Assembly (NCBI GenBank): GCA_030673845.1
Contig: JAUTCQ010000015.1
Location: forward strand, 1 to 64,000
Direction of reading: 5' to 3'
DNA: 64,000 bases
DNA from: Verrucomicrobiota bacterium JB022
GTDB taxonomy: Bacteria; Verrucomicrobiota; Verrucomicrobiia; Opitutales; Oceanipulchritudinaceae
Below, piece by piece: positions 1-8,429 of the stretch; the first letter of the stretch is position 1, and every line of letters begins with the position of its first letter. Under the pieces are notes generated by a model, which saw only the letters and a program-made list of their open reading frames with translations, made no database searches and had not been told where the DNA came from. Both the position numbers and the translations under genes were made by a program.

Positions 1-44
1 ATGCGCCGGATGAGGGGTAAGCCCCCTCCCCGCGACGCAGCCCC

Positions 45-824
45 TCAGTAAATCCCCGTCTCCCGCGCCACGCGGCGATAGGCCGCGCCGCCGGTGAAGC
101 CGCCGTCAATGACGAAATCCTCGCCGGTGATGAAGGCGGAGGCGTCGGAGGCCAAAAACAGCACGAGCTGGGCCACTTCCTCGGCCTCGCCGCTGCGGCC
201 CATCGGCGTCATCTCGATCATCGGCTTCAGATGCGGGGAGTTGCGGTTGAGATCGGTGACGATCAGGCCGGGGCAGATCGCATTCACGCGCACGCCCTTT
301 TCGGCATATTCCATCGCCGCCGTGCGGGTCAGGCCGCGCAGCGCCCATTTGCTGGCGGTATAGGCCGGGTCGTAATGGCCGGAAAAACCGCTATTGGACG
401 AGATGTTGATGACCGAGCCGCCGCCGGTTTCCGCCATCAGCGGCAGCGCCGCCTTGAGCCCGGCGAACGCGCCGGTGGCGTTGACATCCATCACCTTGCG
501 CCATTCGGCGACGCTCATGTCGGCAATCGTCTTGCGGTTGATGATGCCGGCATTGTTGACGAGGATGTCGATCTTGCCGTGCTCCTTGAGGAGGGCTTCG
601 GCTGCCTGGGCGACGGCCGCACCATCGGAGACGTCGACGGCGAGGGCGACGGCATTGCCCCCTTGGGCACGGATCTCTTCAGCCGCCTTGCCGCAGGAAG
701 ATTCGCTCTTGCTCAAGCAGATCACCTTCACGCCTTCGCGCGCCAGGTCTTCTGCGATCGCCTTGCCAATTCCCCGGCCGGCACCGGTGACGAGCGCCAC
801 CCGGTCGGTAAACGTCAAATTCAT
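45..824 (-). CDS. SDR family NAD(P)-dependent oxidoreductase
   Basis: A classical short-chain dehydrogenase/reductase of 259 residues. The Rossmann motif TGAGRGIG lies near the N-terminus, NNAG follows mid-domain, and the catalytic Ser-Tyr-Lys set is visible as NISSNSG followed by YTASK. The length and the C-terminal GEDFVIDGG segment are typical of FabG-like and gluconate or sorbitol dehydrogenase-like members. The substrate cannot be read from sequence. A TTG start at 860 would add 12 residues; I chose the ATG at 824 because the fold starts directly after it and GGCGGAC precedes it. A small gene lies 54 nt upstream on the same strand and may be co-transcribed. Confidence 0.9.
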   Translation of the reverse strand: MNLTFTDRVALVTGAGRGIGKAIAEDLAREGVKVICLSKSESSCGKAAEEIRAQGGNAVALAVDVSDGAAVAQAAEALLKEHGKIDILVNNAGIINRKTIADMSVAEWRKVMDVNATGAFAGLKAALPLMAETGGGSVINISSNSGFSGHYDPAYTASKWALRGLTRTAAMEYAEKGVRVNAICPGLIVTDLNRNSPHLKPMIEMTPMGRSGEAEEVAQLVLFLASDASAFITGEDFVIDGGFTGGAAYRRVARETGIY

Positions 825-878
825 GTCCGCCACTGCGTCAAAGGCCGCGCCACTTGGCAAGCCTTATTCCGCGCTCGT

Positions 879-1094
879 CTATTCCTCGTACATCAACAAA
901 TGGATGTCGCTGGGGGAAAACTCGACGCCTTCACCGTAGTGTTGGGTGGCGGCCTGCATCAGCTTGTCGTGCAGGTCTTCCAGGTCGCGGCCGGAGGTCT
1001 GGATCAGGGCGTTGAGGCAATCTGCCTCATACGTGCCGGAATCGCGTTGGCACACCACTTCGAAGATCAGGGGTGAAAGCGCAGCTACTGCCAT
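879..1094 (-). CDS. Small hypothetical protein (71 aa)
   Basis: A 71-residue acidic, soluble-looking protein with two Cys residues and no membrane segment or signal peptide. I do not recognise the family. It sits immediately upstream of the SDR gene on the same strand, and no better ORF competes for the stretch, so a short two-gene operon is plausible. It could still be a chance ORF in GC-rich DNA, hence moderate confidence. Confidence 0.55.
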   Translation of the reverse strand: MAVAALSPLIFEVVCQRDSGTYEADCLNALIQTSGRDLEDLHDKLMQAATQHYGEGVEFSPSDIHLLMYEE

Positions 1095-1230
1095 GGGCTG
1101 GAAAATGAAGAATGAACTTCCTGCAAATTGCGGGAATAAAGTTTAAGACTGCCAAATTGTTAAAATTGTTCAATCCGGGATTGCGAAACGAGCCATGAAA
1201 TCTAATCGTTGCCGTTGAAACAGTCGTTTA

Positions 1231-2259
1231 ATGCTTTTGCACCGCCTTCCCATGCTTCCGCTGCTGGCCCTGCCGTTCTGGCCGGGGGCCGCCCTGCGTG
1301 CACAGGCGCTGCCCGAGCCGCACCCGCCGAGCCTCTTCAGCCTCTACTTCGAGAACGACTTGTTTGCGCGCACGGACAAGAATTACACCAATGGCGTCAA
1401 GGCCACCTGGGTGTCGCCGCAGATGCCCGAGCAGGGGCCGCAGCCGGCAGACTGGGCCGACTGGGTGATGCAACACCTGCCCTGGATCCATCAGGAGGCG
1501 GTGCGCGACCGTCATGTGGCCTTCTCCCTCGGCCAAAACCTGTACACGCCGCAAGACATCAATAGTCGGGAGCCGCAAATCGACGACCGGCCCTATGCCG
1601 CCTGGCTCTACGGCTCGGTGGGGCTGCACCACCGCAGCGACAATTGGCTCGATACCCTGGAGCTGACCGTGGGGGTCGTGGGGCCGCTTGCCCTGGGTGA
1701 GGAGACGCAGAACACGATCCACCGCATCAAGGGAGCCGCGCGCGCCAACGGCTGGGACAACCAGATCCACAACGAGCCAGGCGTCAACCTAGTGTGGGAG
1801 CGCAAGTGGCGCCATCTCCTGTTGGGTGACATGGAGTTGATGGGCTTCGAGATGTTCTACCACACCGGCTTCAGCGTCGGGAACGTCTTTACCTACGGCA
1901 ATGCGGGTGGCGGTGCCCGTGTGGGCTGGAACCTGACCGAAGACTACGGCGTGGCCATCATCCGCCCGGCGGGAGACGCCACCGTGCCGATTACAGACCC
2001 GATTGGCGGCAAGTTCAGCCTCTTCCTCTTCGGCTCACTCGACTCCCGGGGCGTCATCCGCGACATCACGCTCGACGGCAACACCTTCCGCGAAAGCTAC
2101 CGCGCCGAGAAGGAACCGCTGGTGACGGACTTCGTCGGCGGCGTCTCCCTCGTCTACAACGGCTGGAAGCTCTCCTACGCCCAGATCATCCGTACCACCC
2201 AGTTCGAGGAAGGGGGCCAACACGCCTTCGGCTCCATGAATCTGTCCTTCGAGTATTGA
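1231..2259 (+). CDS. LpxR-like lipid A deacylase (DUF2219 family)
   Basis: A 342-residue outer-membrane beta-barrel candidate. It has a signal peptide (hydrophobic run in the first about 24 residues), then the family hallmark FENDLFARTDKNYTNG, which holds the Asn-Asp pair used by LpxR, the 3'-O-deacylase of lipid A. The protein ends SMNLSFEY, an aromatic C-terminus typical of barrels inserted by the BAM machinery. LpxR trims lipid A acyl chains at the outer leaflet, and the lipid A genes lpxC-fabZ and lpxA lie within 4 kb. Family assignment is firm; the exact activity is inferred. The start is the ATG just before the signal peptide. Confidence 0.85.
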   Translation: MLLHRLPMLPLLALPFWPGAALRAQALPEPHPPSLFSLYFENDLFARTDKNYTNGVKATWVSPQMPEQGPQPADWADWVMQHLPWIHQEAVRDRHVAFSLGQNLYTPQDINSREPQIDDRPYAAWLYGSVGLHHRSDNWLDTLELTVGVVGPLALGEETQNTIHRIKGAARANGWDNQIHNEPGVNLVWERKWRHLLLGDMELMGFEMFYHTGFSVGNVFTYGNAGGGARVGWNLTEDYGVAIIRPAGDATVPITDPIGGKFSLFLFGSLDSRGVIRDITLDGNTFRESYRAEKEPLVTDFVGGVSLVYNGWKLSYAQIIRTTQFEEGGQHAFGSMNLSFEY

Positions 2260-2382
2260 GGAGGATTTTTGAGCCGCCTTACCTCGCACGACTTCCCCAT
2301 TTTGCAGAAATCTCTGCCCGTTCAGACGGCGCACTTCCCCTACGGCTTGACAAACACTCTCGGGTTTTCAGCCTGCCGAGCT

Positions 2383-2805
2383 ATGGCGATTCCCCTTTTG
2401 CTGGTCGACGACAACAACCATTACGCTGAGCTGCTGACGGAGTATTTTGCGCCGCGCGGCTTTGCGCTGGAGCGTGCGGTCAGCGGTGAAGAGGGGCTGG
2501 CCCGGTATCAGGCGCACGCGCCCGACTACTTTGCCGCCATCATTACCGACATTACGATGGAGACCCGCCTGGCCGGCTACTGGATGGTCCGCCGCCTGCG
2601 CCGTGCGGGCTACAAGGGCACGATGATGGTCGCCAGCACGGCGTTTAACGAGATTCCGATCATCGACCTGCACCGCGCACTCTACCAGGGGCTCGACATC
2701 CAGTTCCTCATCCCCAAGCGGGAGCTGAAGCAGGGCAGCCCGCGCTTCTACCCCTTGGGCTTTTTCCGCAAGCCCTTGACCGAGTGGCGCCCGGAAGGGG
2801 CGTAA
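2383..2805 (+). CDS. Response-regulator receiver domain protein
   Basis: About 140 residues beginning MAIPLLLVDDNNHY: the acidic DD pair after beta-1 and the later ITDIT (phospho-acceptor Asp region) mark a CheY-like receiver. The loop after the phospho-acceptor and the C-terminal third diverge from the family, with an insertion around residues 90-120 before the FFRKP segment that carries the conserved Lys. No output domain follows, so it would act as a stand-alone receiver. An upstream TTG would add 38 residues of non-domain sequence, so the ATG at 2383 is preferred. No partner kinase is adjacent. Confidence 0.75.
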   Translation: MAIPLLLVDDNNHYAELLTEYFAPRGFALERAVSGEEGLARYQAHAPDYFAAIITDITMETRLAGYWMVRRLRRAGYKGTMMVASTAFNEIPIIDLHRALYQGLDIQFLIPKRELKQGSPRFYPLGFFRKPLTEWRPEGA

Positions 2806-2820
2806 CGGACCGCGCTGGGC

Positions 2821-3414
2821 CTACTCCTTGGGCCCGGCAAGCACTTCGGCGATAGGGCGCGCGGTGAGCTGCTTGACCCACTGTTCGCGCTTTTCCGTGA
2901 CTTGCATCTTTTCGATGCCTTCGGCGATGGCCTCGGTGTAGCGCACGCGGCGCGCATACTGGAGCACGATGATGCCTTCATTGCCGTTGGGCTCCACCAG
3001 CAGGAAGTTCCAGACGAGGTAGCGCTGGTCTTCCGGCACTTCGGTGAGCGGGAAGGCCAGGTAGTCGAGCCAGTAGCGGTCGGCCTTTTCGTCGTAGCCG
3101 TGGCCGAAAGGCATGTCGGGGTATTGCTCCTGATAGCGTGCCGCGAGGGCCGAGGCGTAGTCGGAGCCTTGTTGGACGTTGTAGACCGTGCGCACGCCCA
3201 CGTAGCTTTGCCAGTCGCGCAGGTTTTGGCCGGCGGGCGTATATTCATTCAGGTCGGCCGTGCTTGAGGTAGACGAGGCGCGGAAGTCGAACGTCTCCCC
3301 CAGCAGCTCGATCTTCTGGCCGAAAGCCGTGCCGGCCAGGCAAAGGACCGCCAGCAGGGCCAGAAACACCCGCACGCAGCGGAACGAAGGCAGGGAAACA
3401 TCAGGGGAGCGCAT
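2821..3414 (-). CDS. Secreted hypothetical protein
   Basis: About 197 residues from an ATG at 3414. The N-terminus has a basic patch (FRCVRV), a hydrophobic core (FLALLAVLCLAG) and a likely signal peptidase site after TAFGQ, so it is probably exported. The mature part is hydrophilic and has no motif I recognise. It lies tail to tail with the receiver gene, 15 nt apart. An earlier in-frame start at 3477 would place 21 residues before the signal peptide and is less likely. Confidence 0.7.
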   Translation of the reverse strand: MRSPDVSLPSFRCVRVFLALLAVLCLAGTAFGQKIELLGETFDFRASSTSSTADLNEYTPAGQNLRDWQSYVGVRTVYNVQQGSDYASALAARYQEQYPDMPFGHGYDEKADRYWLDYLAFPLTEVPEDQRYLVWNFLLVEPNGNEGIIVLQYARRVRYTEAIAEGIEKMQVTEKREQWVKQLTARPIAEVLAGPKE

Positions 3415-3475
3415 GGTCGGCAGCCTAGCTGCGCCCGTCGCGAAGACAAGCGCGGAAGGTGCGGGCCTGCCCAAC

Positions 3476-3507
3476 AAAAAACCGACCGGGTGCGCCGGTC
3501 GGTTTTT
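3476..3507 (-). terminator. Intrinsic terminator of efp
   Basis: A 9-bp perfect stem (ACCGACCGG / CCGGTCGGT) with a 5-nt loop is flanked by A5 and T5, so it can work in both directions. On the minus strand it lies about 50 nt after the efp stop codon. Confidence 0.85.
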
Positions 3508-3558
3508 GAGCGTCCTTTGGGCAAGGACTTGGGGAAATCTGTAAAAAAGCGACCCGCC

Positions 3559-4122
3559 TTAGCTGTTGACGCGACCGAGGTAGCTCTTGTTTTCGGTCGA
3601 GACCTTGATCTTGTCGCCTTGCTTGATGAAGAGCGGGGTCATCACGGTCACGCCGGTGGTGGTGACGCAGGGCTTGAGCACGTTGCCCGAGGTGTCGCCG
3701 CGGACGGCTTCGGGGGCTTCGGCCACTTCCATTTCGACGCTGGCCGGCAGTTGGATCTGCGCGGGCTTGCCGTCGACGAAGAGGATGTCGATCACGCCGC
3801 CTTCGACGAGGAAGTCCTTGGCTTCTTCGACATCGCTCTCCTGCATGGTGATGTCTTCAAAGGTCTCGGGGTCGAGGAAGTGGTAGCCCATCGGGTCGAT
3901 GTAGCTGAATTCCATCTTCTTCGTGTCGGTCGAGAGGATATCGACGCTGTCGTTGGAGAACAGCTTCGTCACCGTGCTGGAGCCGGTGTTGAGGTTGCGC
4001 ATGTTCAACTGCACGAAGGCCATGCGGCGGCCCGGCGTGCGGTGATCGACCGCGAGGACGAGGTGCGGCACGTTGTTGAAAAGAATGCAATTGCCCTTGC
4101 GGACGTCGTTCGGGTTGGCCAT
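3559..4122 (-). CDS. efp: Translation elongation factor P
   Basis: A 187-residue EF-P with the usual three-domain length. It binds the ribosome and relieves stalling at polyproline stretches. The N-terminal KOW-like domain holds the loop that reaches the peptidyl-transferase centre. Here it reads TPGRRMAF, placing Arg at position 32, where lysine-type EF-Ps carry the modified Lys. The C-terminal OB domains ([28 protein letters not shown]) are standard. The start at 4122 gives the canonical N-terminus; upstream in-frame codons only add low-complexity sequence. A terminator follows the gene. Confidence 0.95.
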   Translation of the reverse strand: MANPNDVRKGNCILFNNVPHLVLAVDHRTPGRRMAFVQLNMRNLNTGSSTVTKLFSNDSVDILSTDTKKMEFSYIDPMGYHFLDPETFEDITMQESDVEEAKDFLVEGGVIDILFVDGKPAQIQLPASVEMEVAEAPEAVRGDTSGNVLKPCVTTTGVTVMTPLFIKQGDKIKVSTENKSYLGRVNS

Positions 4123-4372
4123 GGGAAGCGGTAGTTGGGAAAAAAAATGTGCGTGTGCCCCGCGCGTTGTCTCGCGGGATGAAAGCGATATAGGCAAACA
4201 CGCGGCGCGACGGCGTCAACGGCAAAAAGGGCCCGAAATCGCGCCAAACAGGGCGATTCGGAGGGTTTTTACGTCTTCGCCGAAGGGTGGATGCCCATTC
4301 AGTCTTTACAAAGTGCCGCGACTGCCGTCACATACATATTTGGCCCCGGTGGGGCGATTCTGGTATTGCAGC

Positions 4373-5746
4373 ATGAAGCAGCGCACGATTCTTCGCGAAG
4401 TCGCCACCCACGGCAAGGCCCTCCATACAGGGCAGGAAGTGCACCTGACGTTGAAGCCCGCCCCGGTGGGCCACGGCATCACCTTCCGGCGAGTGGACCT
4501 GTACGGCAAACCCGAGGTGAAGCCCCGGATCGAGTTTGTGGCCGACCAACTGGTCCGCAGCACCGATATCTCGGCCGGGCACGCCAAGCTCCATACGATC
4601 GAGCACATCATGAGTGCGCTGATCGGGTGTGGGGTCGATAATTGCGTTATCGAGCTCGACGCCTCGGAGCCCCCGATCCTCGACGGCTCGGCCCGCCACT
4701 TTGTGGAGCTGATCGACAAGGCCGAGATCGTGGAGCAGGACGCGCCGCGCGAGTATTACGAGGTGAAGGAGCCGATCTCGATCTCCGACGGCAACCGCTC
4801 GATCATCGCGCTGCCGCACGACGGCTTCCGCGTCACCTGCACGAGCACGGACGATCGCGGCATCCACACCCAGCACCTCACGCTCGACATCGACCCGGAG
4901 GTCTACCGTAGCGACGTGGCGGCAGCCCGCACCTTTACGATCTACGAAGACATCGAGCCGCTGCTCAAAATGGGCAAGATCCAGGGCGGCAGTCTCGACT
5001 CGGCCATCGTGATCAAGGGCAACCAGATCCTTTCCAAGGAAGGCCTGCGCTTCGAAGACGAGTTCGTGCGCCACAAGATCCTCGACATCGTGGGCGACCT
5101 CGCGCTGTTGGGCAAGCGGTTGAAGGCCCACATCATCGCGGTACGCACGGGCCACAAGCTCAACGCCGACCTCACGAAAAAGCTTTACCAGCAGATGAAG
5201 GCCACCGAAGAGCCGCCGGCTGCCGGGCCCAAGCTCGAAAAGCCGACGACGGCCCCCATGCCGCCCTCGCGCCCCAAGACGATCCTCCCGCACGAGACGG
5301 AGCTGCGCATCCGCCGCATCCTCGACATGCTCCCGCACGCCTACCCGTTTGTGATGATCGACCGCGTGGTCGAGTTCATCAGCGAGTATGAGCTGAAGGC
5401 GATCAAGAACGTCACGATCAACGAGCCCTACTTTGTCGGCCACTACCCCGGCAACCCCGTGATGCCCGCTGTGCTCCAGATCGAAGCCATGGCCCAGGCG
5501 GCAGGCCTCGTGATGCTCCGCCACATGGCGGCCGACGGCAAGGTGGCCCTCTTCATGAGCGCGGACAAGGTGAAGTTCCGCCGCGCCGTGATCCCGGGCG
5601 ACCAGCTCGAGATCATCGCCAAGATCGTGAAGGTGCGCGGCGAGCGCATGGCCCATGCGGCCTGCGAATGCCGCGTCGACGGCAAGGTCGTCTCCGCCGC
5701 CGAACTAAGCTTCATGGTCGTCGACGTCCCGGAGGAAGGGCTGTAA
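4373..5746 (+). CDS. lpxC-fabZ: Fused LpxC deacetylase / FabZ dehydratase
   Basis: A 457-residue bifunctional protein. Residues 1 to about 285 are UDP-3-O-acyl-GlcNAc deacetylase, the committed step of lipid A synthesis. Zinc and catalytic residues are visible as EH at 77-78, H234 and D238 ([10 protein letters not shown]), and H261 (GHKLN). A Pro-rich linker leads to a (3R)-hydroxyacyl-ACP dehydratase from about residue 306, with H357 in [10 protein letters not shown] and E371 in IEAMAQ. The fusion is known in Bacteroidetes and related phyla; it ties lipid A synthesis to fatty acid elongation. The ATG at 4373 is the LpxC start; the ORF is open 300 nt further upstream, but that part has no homology signal. 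lpxA follows. Confidence 0.96.
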   Translation: MKQRTILREVATHGKALHTGQEVHLTLKPAPVGHGITFRRVDLYGKPEVKPRIEFVADQLVRSTDISAGHAKLHTIEHIMSALIGCGVDNCVIELDASEPPILDGSARHFVELIDKAEIVEQDAPREYYEVKEPISISDGNRSIIALPHDGFRVTCTSTDDRGIHTQHLTLDIDPEVYRSDVAAARTFTIYEDIEPLLKMGKIQGGSLDSAIVIKGNQILSKEGLRFEDEFVRHKILDIVGDLALLGKRLKAHIIAVRTGHKLNADLTKKLYQQMKATEEPPAAGPKLEKPTTAPMPPSRPKTILPHETELRIRRILDMLPHAYPFVMIDRVVEFISEYELKAIKNVTINEPYFVGHYPGNPVMPAVLQIEAMAQAAGLVMLRHMAADGKVALFMSADKVKFRRAVIPGDQLEIIAKIVKVRGERMAHAACECRVDGKVVSAAELSFMVVDVPEEGL

Positions 5747-5762
5747 GCCGAAGCAGGAAACA

Positions 5763-5869
5763 AACAGGAGTTAAAAAGAGTTAAAAGGAGTGCGATTTGG
5801 GAGAGTGAGTTGCCCGTTTTGAAGAACCTGTAGATTTAAAACTCTTTTTGACTCCTTTTAACTCCTGTT
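5763..5869. repeat. Imperfect inverted repeat, AACAGGAGTTAAAA family, copy 1
   Basis: Arms 5763-5791 and 5841-5869 are complementary at 26 of 29 positions around a 49-nt centre. The outer 14 nt of each arm is AACAGGAGTTAAAA. It fills the gap between lpxC-fabZ and lpxA. The same outer sequence bounds a second inverted structure at 30917-31050. Confidence 0.75.
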
Positions 5870-5893
5870 CCCCATCCATCTGATCCTTTTGTT

Positions 5894-6667
5894 ATGCCTC
5901 AGGTCCACCCAACTGCGATTGTCGAGCCTACGGCCGAGCTGGAAGAAGGCGTCGTGGTCGGCGCGATGGCTTACATCGGCGCGCGCGTCCGCATCGCGGC
6001 CGGCACGGTGATCCATCACCACGCGACCGTCGAGGGCAATACCACGATGGGGCCCGGCAACGTCGTCTTCCCCTACGCCTTCATCGGCGGACAAACGCAG
6101 GACCTGAAGTTCAAGGGCGGCTTCCCGGCGCTCAAGATCGGCGCGCGCAACGTCTTTCGCGAATACTGCACCGTCCACACCGCCACGGCCGAGGGCGATG
6201 CCACGATCATTGGCGACGACTGCTACTTTCTCGCCTACAGCCATGTGGCGCACGAGTGCATCATCGGCAACCACGTGTTGCTCGGCCACAACAGCACCTT
6301 TGGCGGCCACATCGAGGCGGAGGACCACGCGGTGGTCGGCGGCCATACGGCCTTGCACCCCTTTGTGCGCCTGGGCCGGCACTGCTACGTCGGCGGCATG
6401 ACCAAGGTAACGCAAGACATCCCGCCCTACATGATTGCCGAAGGCAACCCGGCGGAGATCAAGCTGATCAACAAGGTGGGCATGCAGCGCACCGGCCACA
6501 GCGTCGAACAGGTCAACCTCGCCATGCGCCTCTTCAAGCTGCTTTACCGCGAAGGCCAAAACCGTACGCAGGCCCTCGAAAAGCTCGAGTCCGGCGAACT
6601 GGGCGACGACCCCATCGTCGTCAATCTGGCCTCCTTCATCCGCGCCAGCAAACGCGGCTTGTCGTAA
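5894..6667 (+). CDS. lpxA: UDP-N-acetylglucosamine acyltransferase LpxA
   Basis: A 257-residue left-handed beta-helix acyltransferase that moves a 3-hydroxyacyl chain from ACP to UDP-GlcNAc, the first step of lipid A synthesis. Hexapeptide repeats run through about residue 185. The catalytic His is H120 in SHVAHECIIG. The C-terminal helical part (NLAMRLFKLLYREG) matches LpxA. The start MPQVHPTAIV is canonical. It follows lpxC-fabZ in the same direction across a 147-nt gap holding an inverted repeat, so it may be expressed separately. Confidence 0.95.
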   Translation: MPQVHPTAIVEPTAELEEGVVVGAMAYIGARVRIAAGTVIHHHATVEGNTTMGPGNVVFPYAFIGGQTQDLKFKGGFPALKIGARNVFREYCTVHTATAEGDATIIGDDCYFLAYSHVAHECIIGNHVLLGHNSTFGGHIEAEDHAVVGGHTALHPFVRLGRHCYVGGMTKVTQDIPPYMIAEGNPAEIKLINKVGMQRTGHSVEQVNLAMRLFKLLYREGQNRTQALEKLESGELGDDPIVVNLASFIRASKRGLS

Positions 6668-6679
6668 GAGCGGAGAGTC

Positions 6680-7099
6680 CTACCGCATACCCTTCAGTGG
6701 CCTGCCTTCCTTGGCTTCGATGTGGTCGAAGTTGGTCTGGATGCCGAGGCCCGCGAGCCCTTCTTCGCGCAGCTTGGCCTGCAGGCCGGCGGTGCGTTCG
6801 TCGTTCCAGCCGCGCTTGGTGGCGAAGGCGTTCCAGGTCTCGATCTGCATCGCGTTGGGCTGGCGACCCTTTTCGTAACACCAGGCTAGTGCCTGCTCGT
6901 CGGTGGGGTCGGCTGCGGCCACGTAGCGGATCAAGGCCTCGTAGTCGATTTCCAGAAAGTCGGCCAGCCAGAGGTCGTAACAGCGCCGGATGTAGTGCTC
7001 CGGCAGCTCGCCCGTCTGGACGAGCCGGATCTTACTGAGCATGCGGGGGAAGTAACACAGCCCCCCGCAGGTGAGATACGGGCTGACGGCGTAGGTCAT
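6680..7099 (-). CDS. DUF5069 family protein, array copy 1
   Basis: A 139-residue soluble protein of the DUF5069 family, most distal in the ftsY-led operon. It keeps the family pattern SPY..GGL.YFPRM..KIRL near the N-terminus, WCY mid-protein and an F...EG signature near the C-terminus. Its start overlaps the stop of the preceding copy (ATGA), indicating translational coupling. It is the most divergent of the four copies (CGGLCYFPRM; no EEGH near the end). The function of the family is not known to me. Confidence 0.85.
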   Translation of the reverse strand: MTYAVSPYLTCGGLCYFPRMLSKIRLVQTGELPEHYIRRCYDLWLADFLEIDYEALIRYVAAADPTDEQALAWCYEKGRQPNAMQIETWNAFATKRGWNDERTAGLQAKLREEGLAGLGIQTNFDHIEAKEGRPLKGMR

Positions 7100-7524
7100 G
7101 CCGTGGGGCGGGGGTGGCCTTCTTCGGCCACAAACAGGTCGAAGTTGGTCTCGATGCCGCGATCAGCGAGATTGAGCGCGCGCAGTTCCTTTTGCAGAGA
7201 TTCGCTACGGTCGTCCTTGCGTCCGCGCCCGGCAGCGAAGCCGTTCCAGATCTTGATCTGCGAGGCGTTCAGCGGGCCGCCGCGCTGGGTGTAGCACCAT
7301 TCCAGGGCTTCTTCATCGCTCAATTCGTTTTCGAGGACGGTCTGGGCGAGATCAGGGTAGCGCACGCCGAGCAGGTCGCAGAGCCAGAGGTTGTAACCTT
7401 TTTCGAGCATGGGCACGTAGTCGGCGGGCAGCTCGCCGCGTGCGTGCAGGCGGATCTTGGAGATCATGCGCGGGAAGTAATAGAGACCGCCCACTTGTTG
7501 GTAGGGAGAAACGGGATAGGCCAT
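7096..7524 (-). CDS. DUF5069 family protein, array copy 2
   Basis: 142 residues starting MAYPVSPYQQ at the ATG at 7524; the open frame upstream carries no family similarity. The conserved pieces are GGLYYFPRM, KIRLHARGELPADY, EWCY and AEEGHP. It overlaps the next gene by 4 nt and lies 19 nt after copy 3. With copies 3 and 4 it shares most N-terminal residues, so the array arose by tandem duplication. No catalytic motif is obvious. Confidence 0.88.
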   Translation of the reverse strand: MAYPVSPYQQVGGLYYFPRMISKIRLHARGELPADYVPMLEKGYNLWLCDLLGVRYPDLAQTVLENELSDEEALEWCYTQRGGPLNASQIKIWNGFAAGRGRKDDRSESLQKELRALNLADRGIETNFDLFVAEEGHPRPTA

Positions 7525-7543
7525 GATGCGGGTGCGTCGTAGG

Positions 7544-7972
7544 TTAAGCGCGGGGCTTGGGGTGGCCTTCTTCGGTCGCAAAAAGCTCGAAGAAGGTCTC
7601 GATGCCGCGACCGCCGAGGCTGGCGCTGGCGGCAGAGCGGGCGAGGGCGGCTGCCGCTTCGCCCTGTTGGCCAAAGAGGCGCGCGTAGACGTTCCAGGCC
7701 TTGATCTGGGTGGCGTTGAGGGCACGCCCGCGGCGGGCGTAGCACCACTCAAGTGCCGCTTCGGCGTCCAGTTTGCCTTCGATCACGGCGCGGGCCAGGT
7801 CCGCGTAGTCGACCTCCAGGTATTCGCACATCCAGGCGTTGAAGCCTTTGTGGAGAAAAGCCTCGTAATCTGCGGGCAGGCTTCCGCGTGCGTGGAGGTG
7901 GATCTTGTCGATCATGCGGGCGAAGAAGACGAGTCCGCCCGTCTTCTGGTAGGGAGATACCGGGTATGCCAT
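7544..7972 (-). CDS. DUF5069 family protein, array copy 3
   Basis: 142 residues with GGLVFFARM, KIHLHARGSLPADY, EWCYARRG and a C-terminal ATEEGHPKP. It differs from its neighbours in an Ala-rich stretch (about residues 105-120) where the others are charged. It lies 18 nt after copy 4 and 19 nt before copy 2, in one compact operon. Function unknown. Confidence 0.88.
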   Translation of the reverse strand: MAYPVSPYQKTGGLVFFARMIDKIHLHARGSLPADYEAFLHKGFNAWMCEYLEVDYADLARAVIEGKLDAEAALEWCYARRGRALNATQIKAWNVYARLFGQQGEAAAALARSAASASLGGRGIETFFELFATEEGHPKPRA

Positions 7973-7990
7973 GGCCGAGGGTGAGTGATG

Positions 7991-8410
7991 TTAGCGTGCG
8001 TGGCCTTCTTCGGCCACCATCAGTTCGAAAACGGTCTCGATGCCGCGCCCTTCGAGCCCGGCGGCGGCGATTTCCTGCTGCAGGCTGGCGGTGCGGTCGT
8101 CGCGCCAGCCGCGCTTGGAGAGGAAGTCGTTCCACACCTTGATGCGAGGGCCGCTGAGCGGCTGGCTGCGTTGTTCGTAGCACCAGGCGAGGGCCTGCTC
8201 GGCATCCAGGCTGCCTTCGACCACCGCGCGTTCGAGGTCGGCGTAGCGCACGTCGAGATAGTCGCAGAGCACGGCGTCGGCGCGGTCGCCACGATTGGCG
8301 TGGTATTCCGGCGGCAGCTCTCCGGCGGCAAAGAGCCGGATCTTGCTGATCATGCGGGCAAAGTAAACGAGTCCGCCCGTTTGCTGGTAGGGGGAGGCAG
8401 GGAAGGCCAT
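7991..8410 (-). CDS. DUF5069 family protein, array copy 4
   Basis: 139 residues from the ATG at 8410 (MAFPASPYQQTGGL). Family signatures YFARM, KIRLFAAGELPPEY, WCYEQR and VAEEGH are present. It begins 19 nt after the ftsY stop, so it is the first of the four paralogues in the operon. An in-frame ATG 12 codons upstream lies inside ftsY and is unlikely to be used. Confidence 0.88.
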   Translation of the reverse strand: MAFPASPYQQTGGLVYFARMISKIRLFAAGELPPEYHANRGDRADAVLCDYLDVRYADLERAVVEGSLDAEQALAWCYEQRSQPLSGPRIKVWNDFLSKRGWRDDRTASLQQEIAAAGLEGRGIETVFELMVAEEGHAR

Positions 8411-8429
8411 GGGAGGGTGCGTGGCGGGT

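Noticed and set aside
4073-4372. N-terminal 100-residue extension of LpxC-FabZ
   Set aside because: Open frame without similarity; it crosses the divergent promoter region with efp, and the canonical LpxC start is at 4373.
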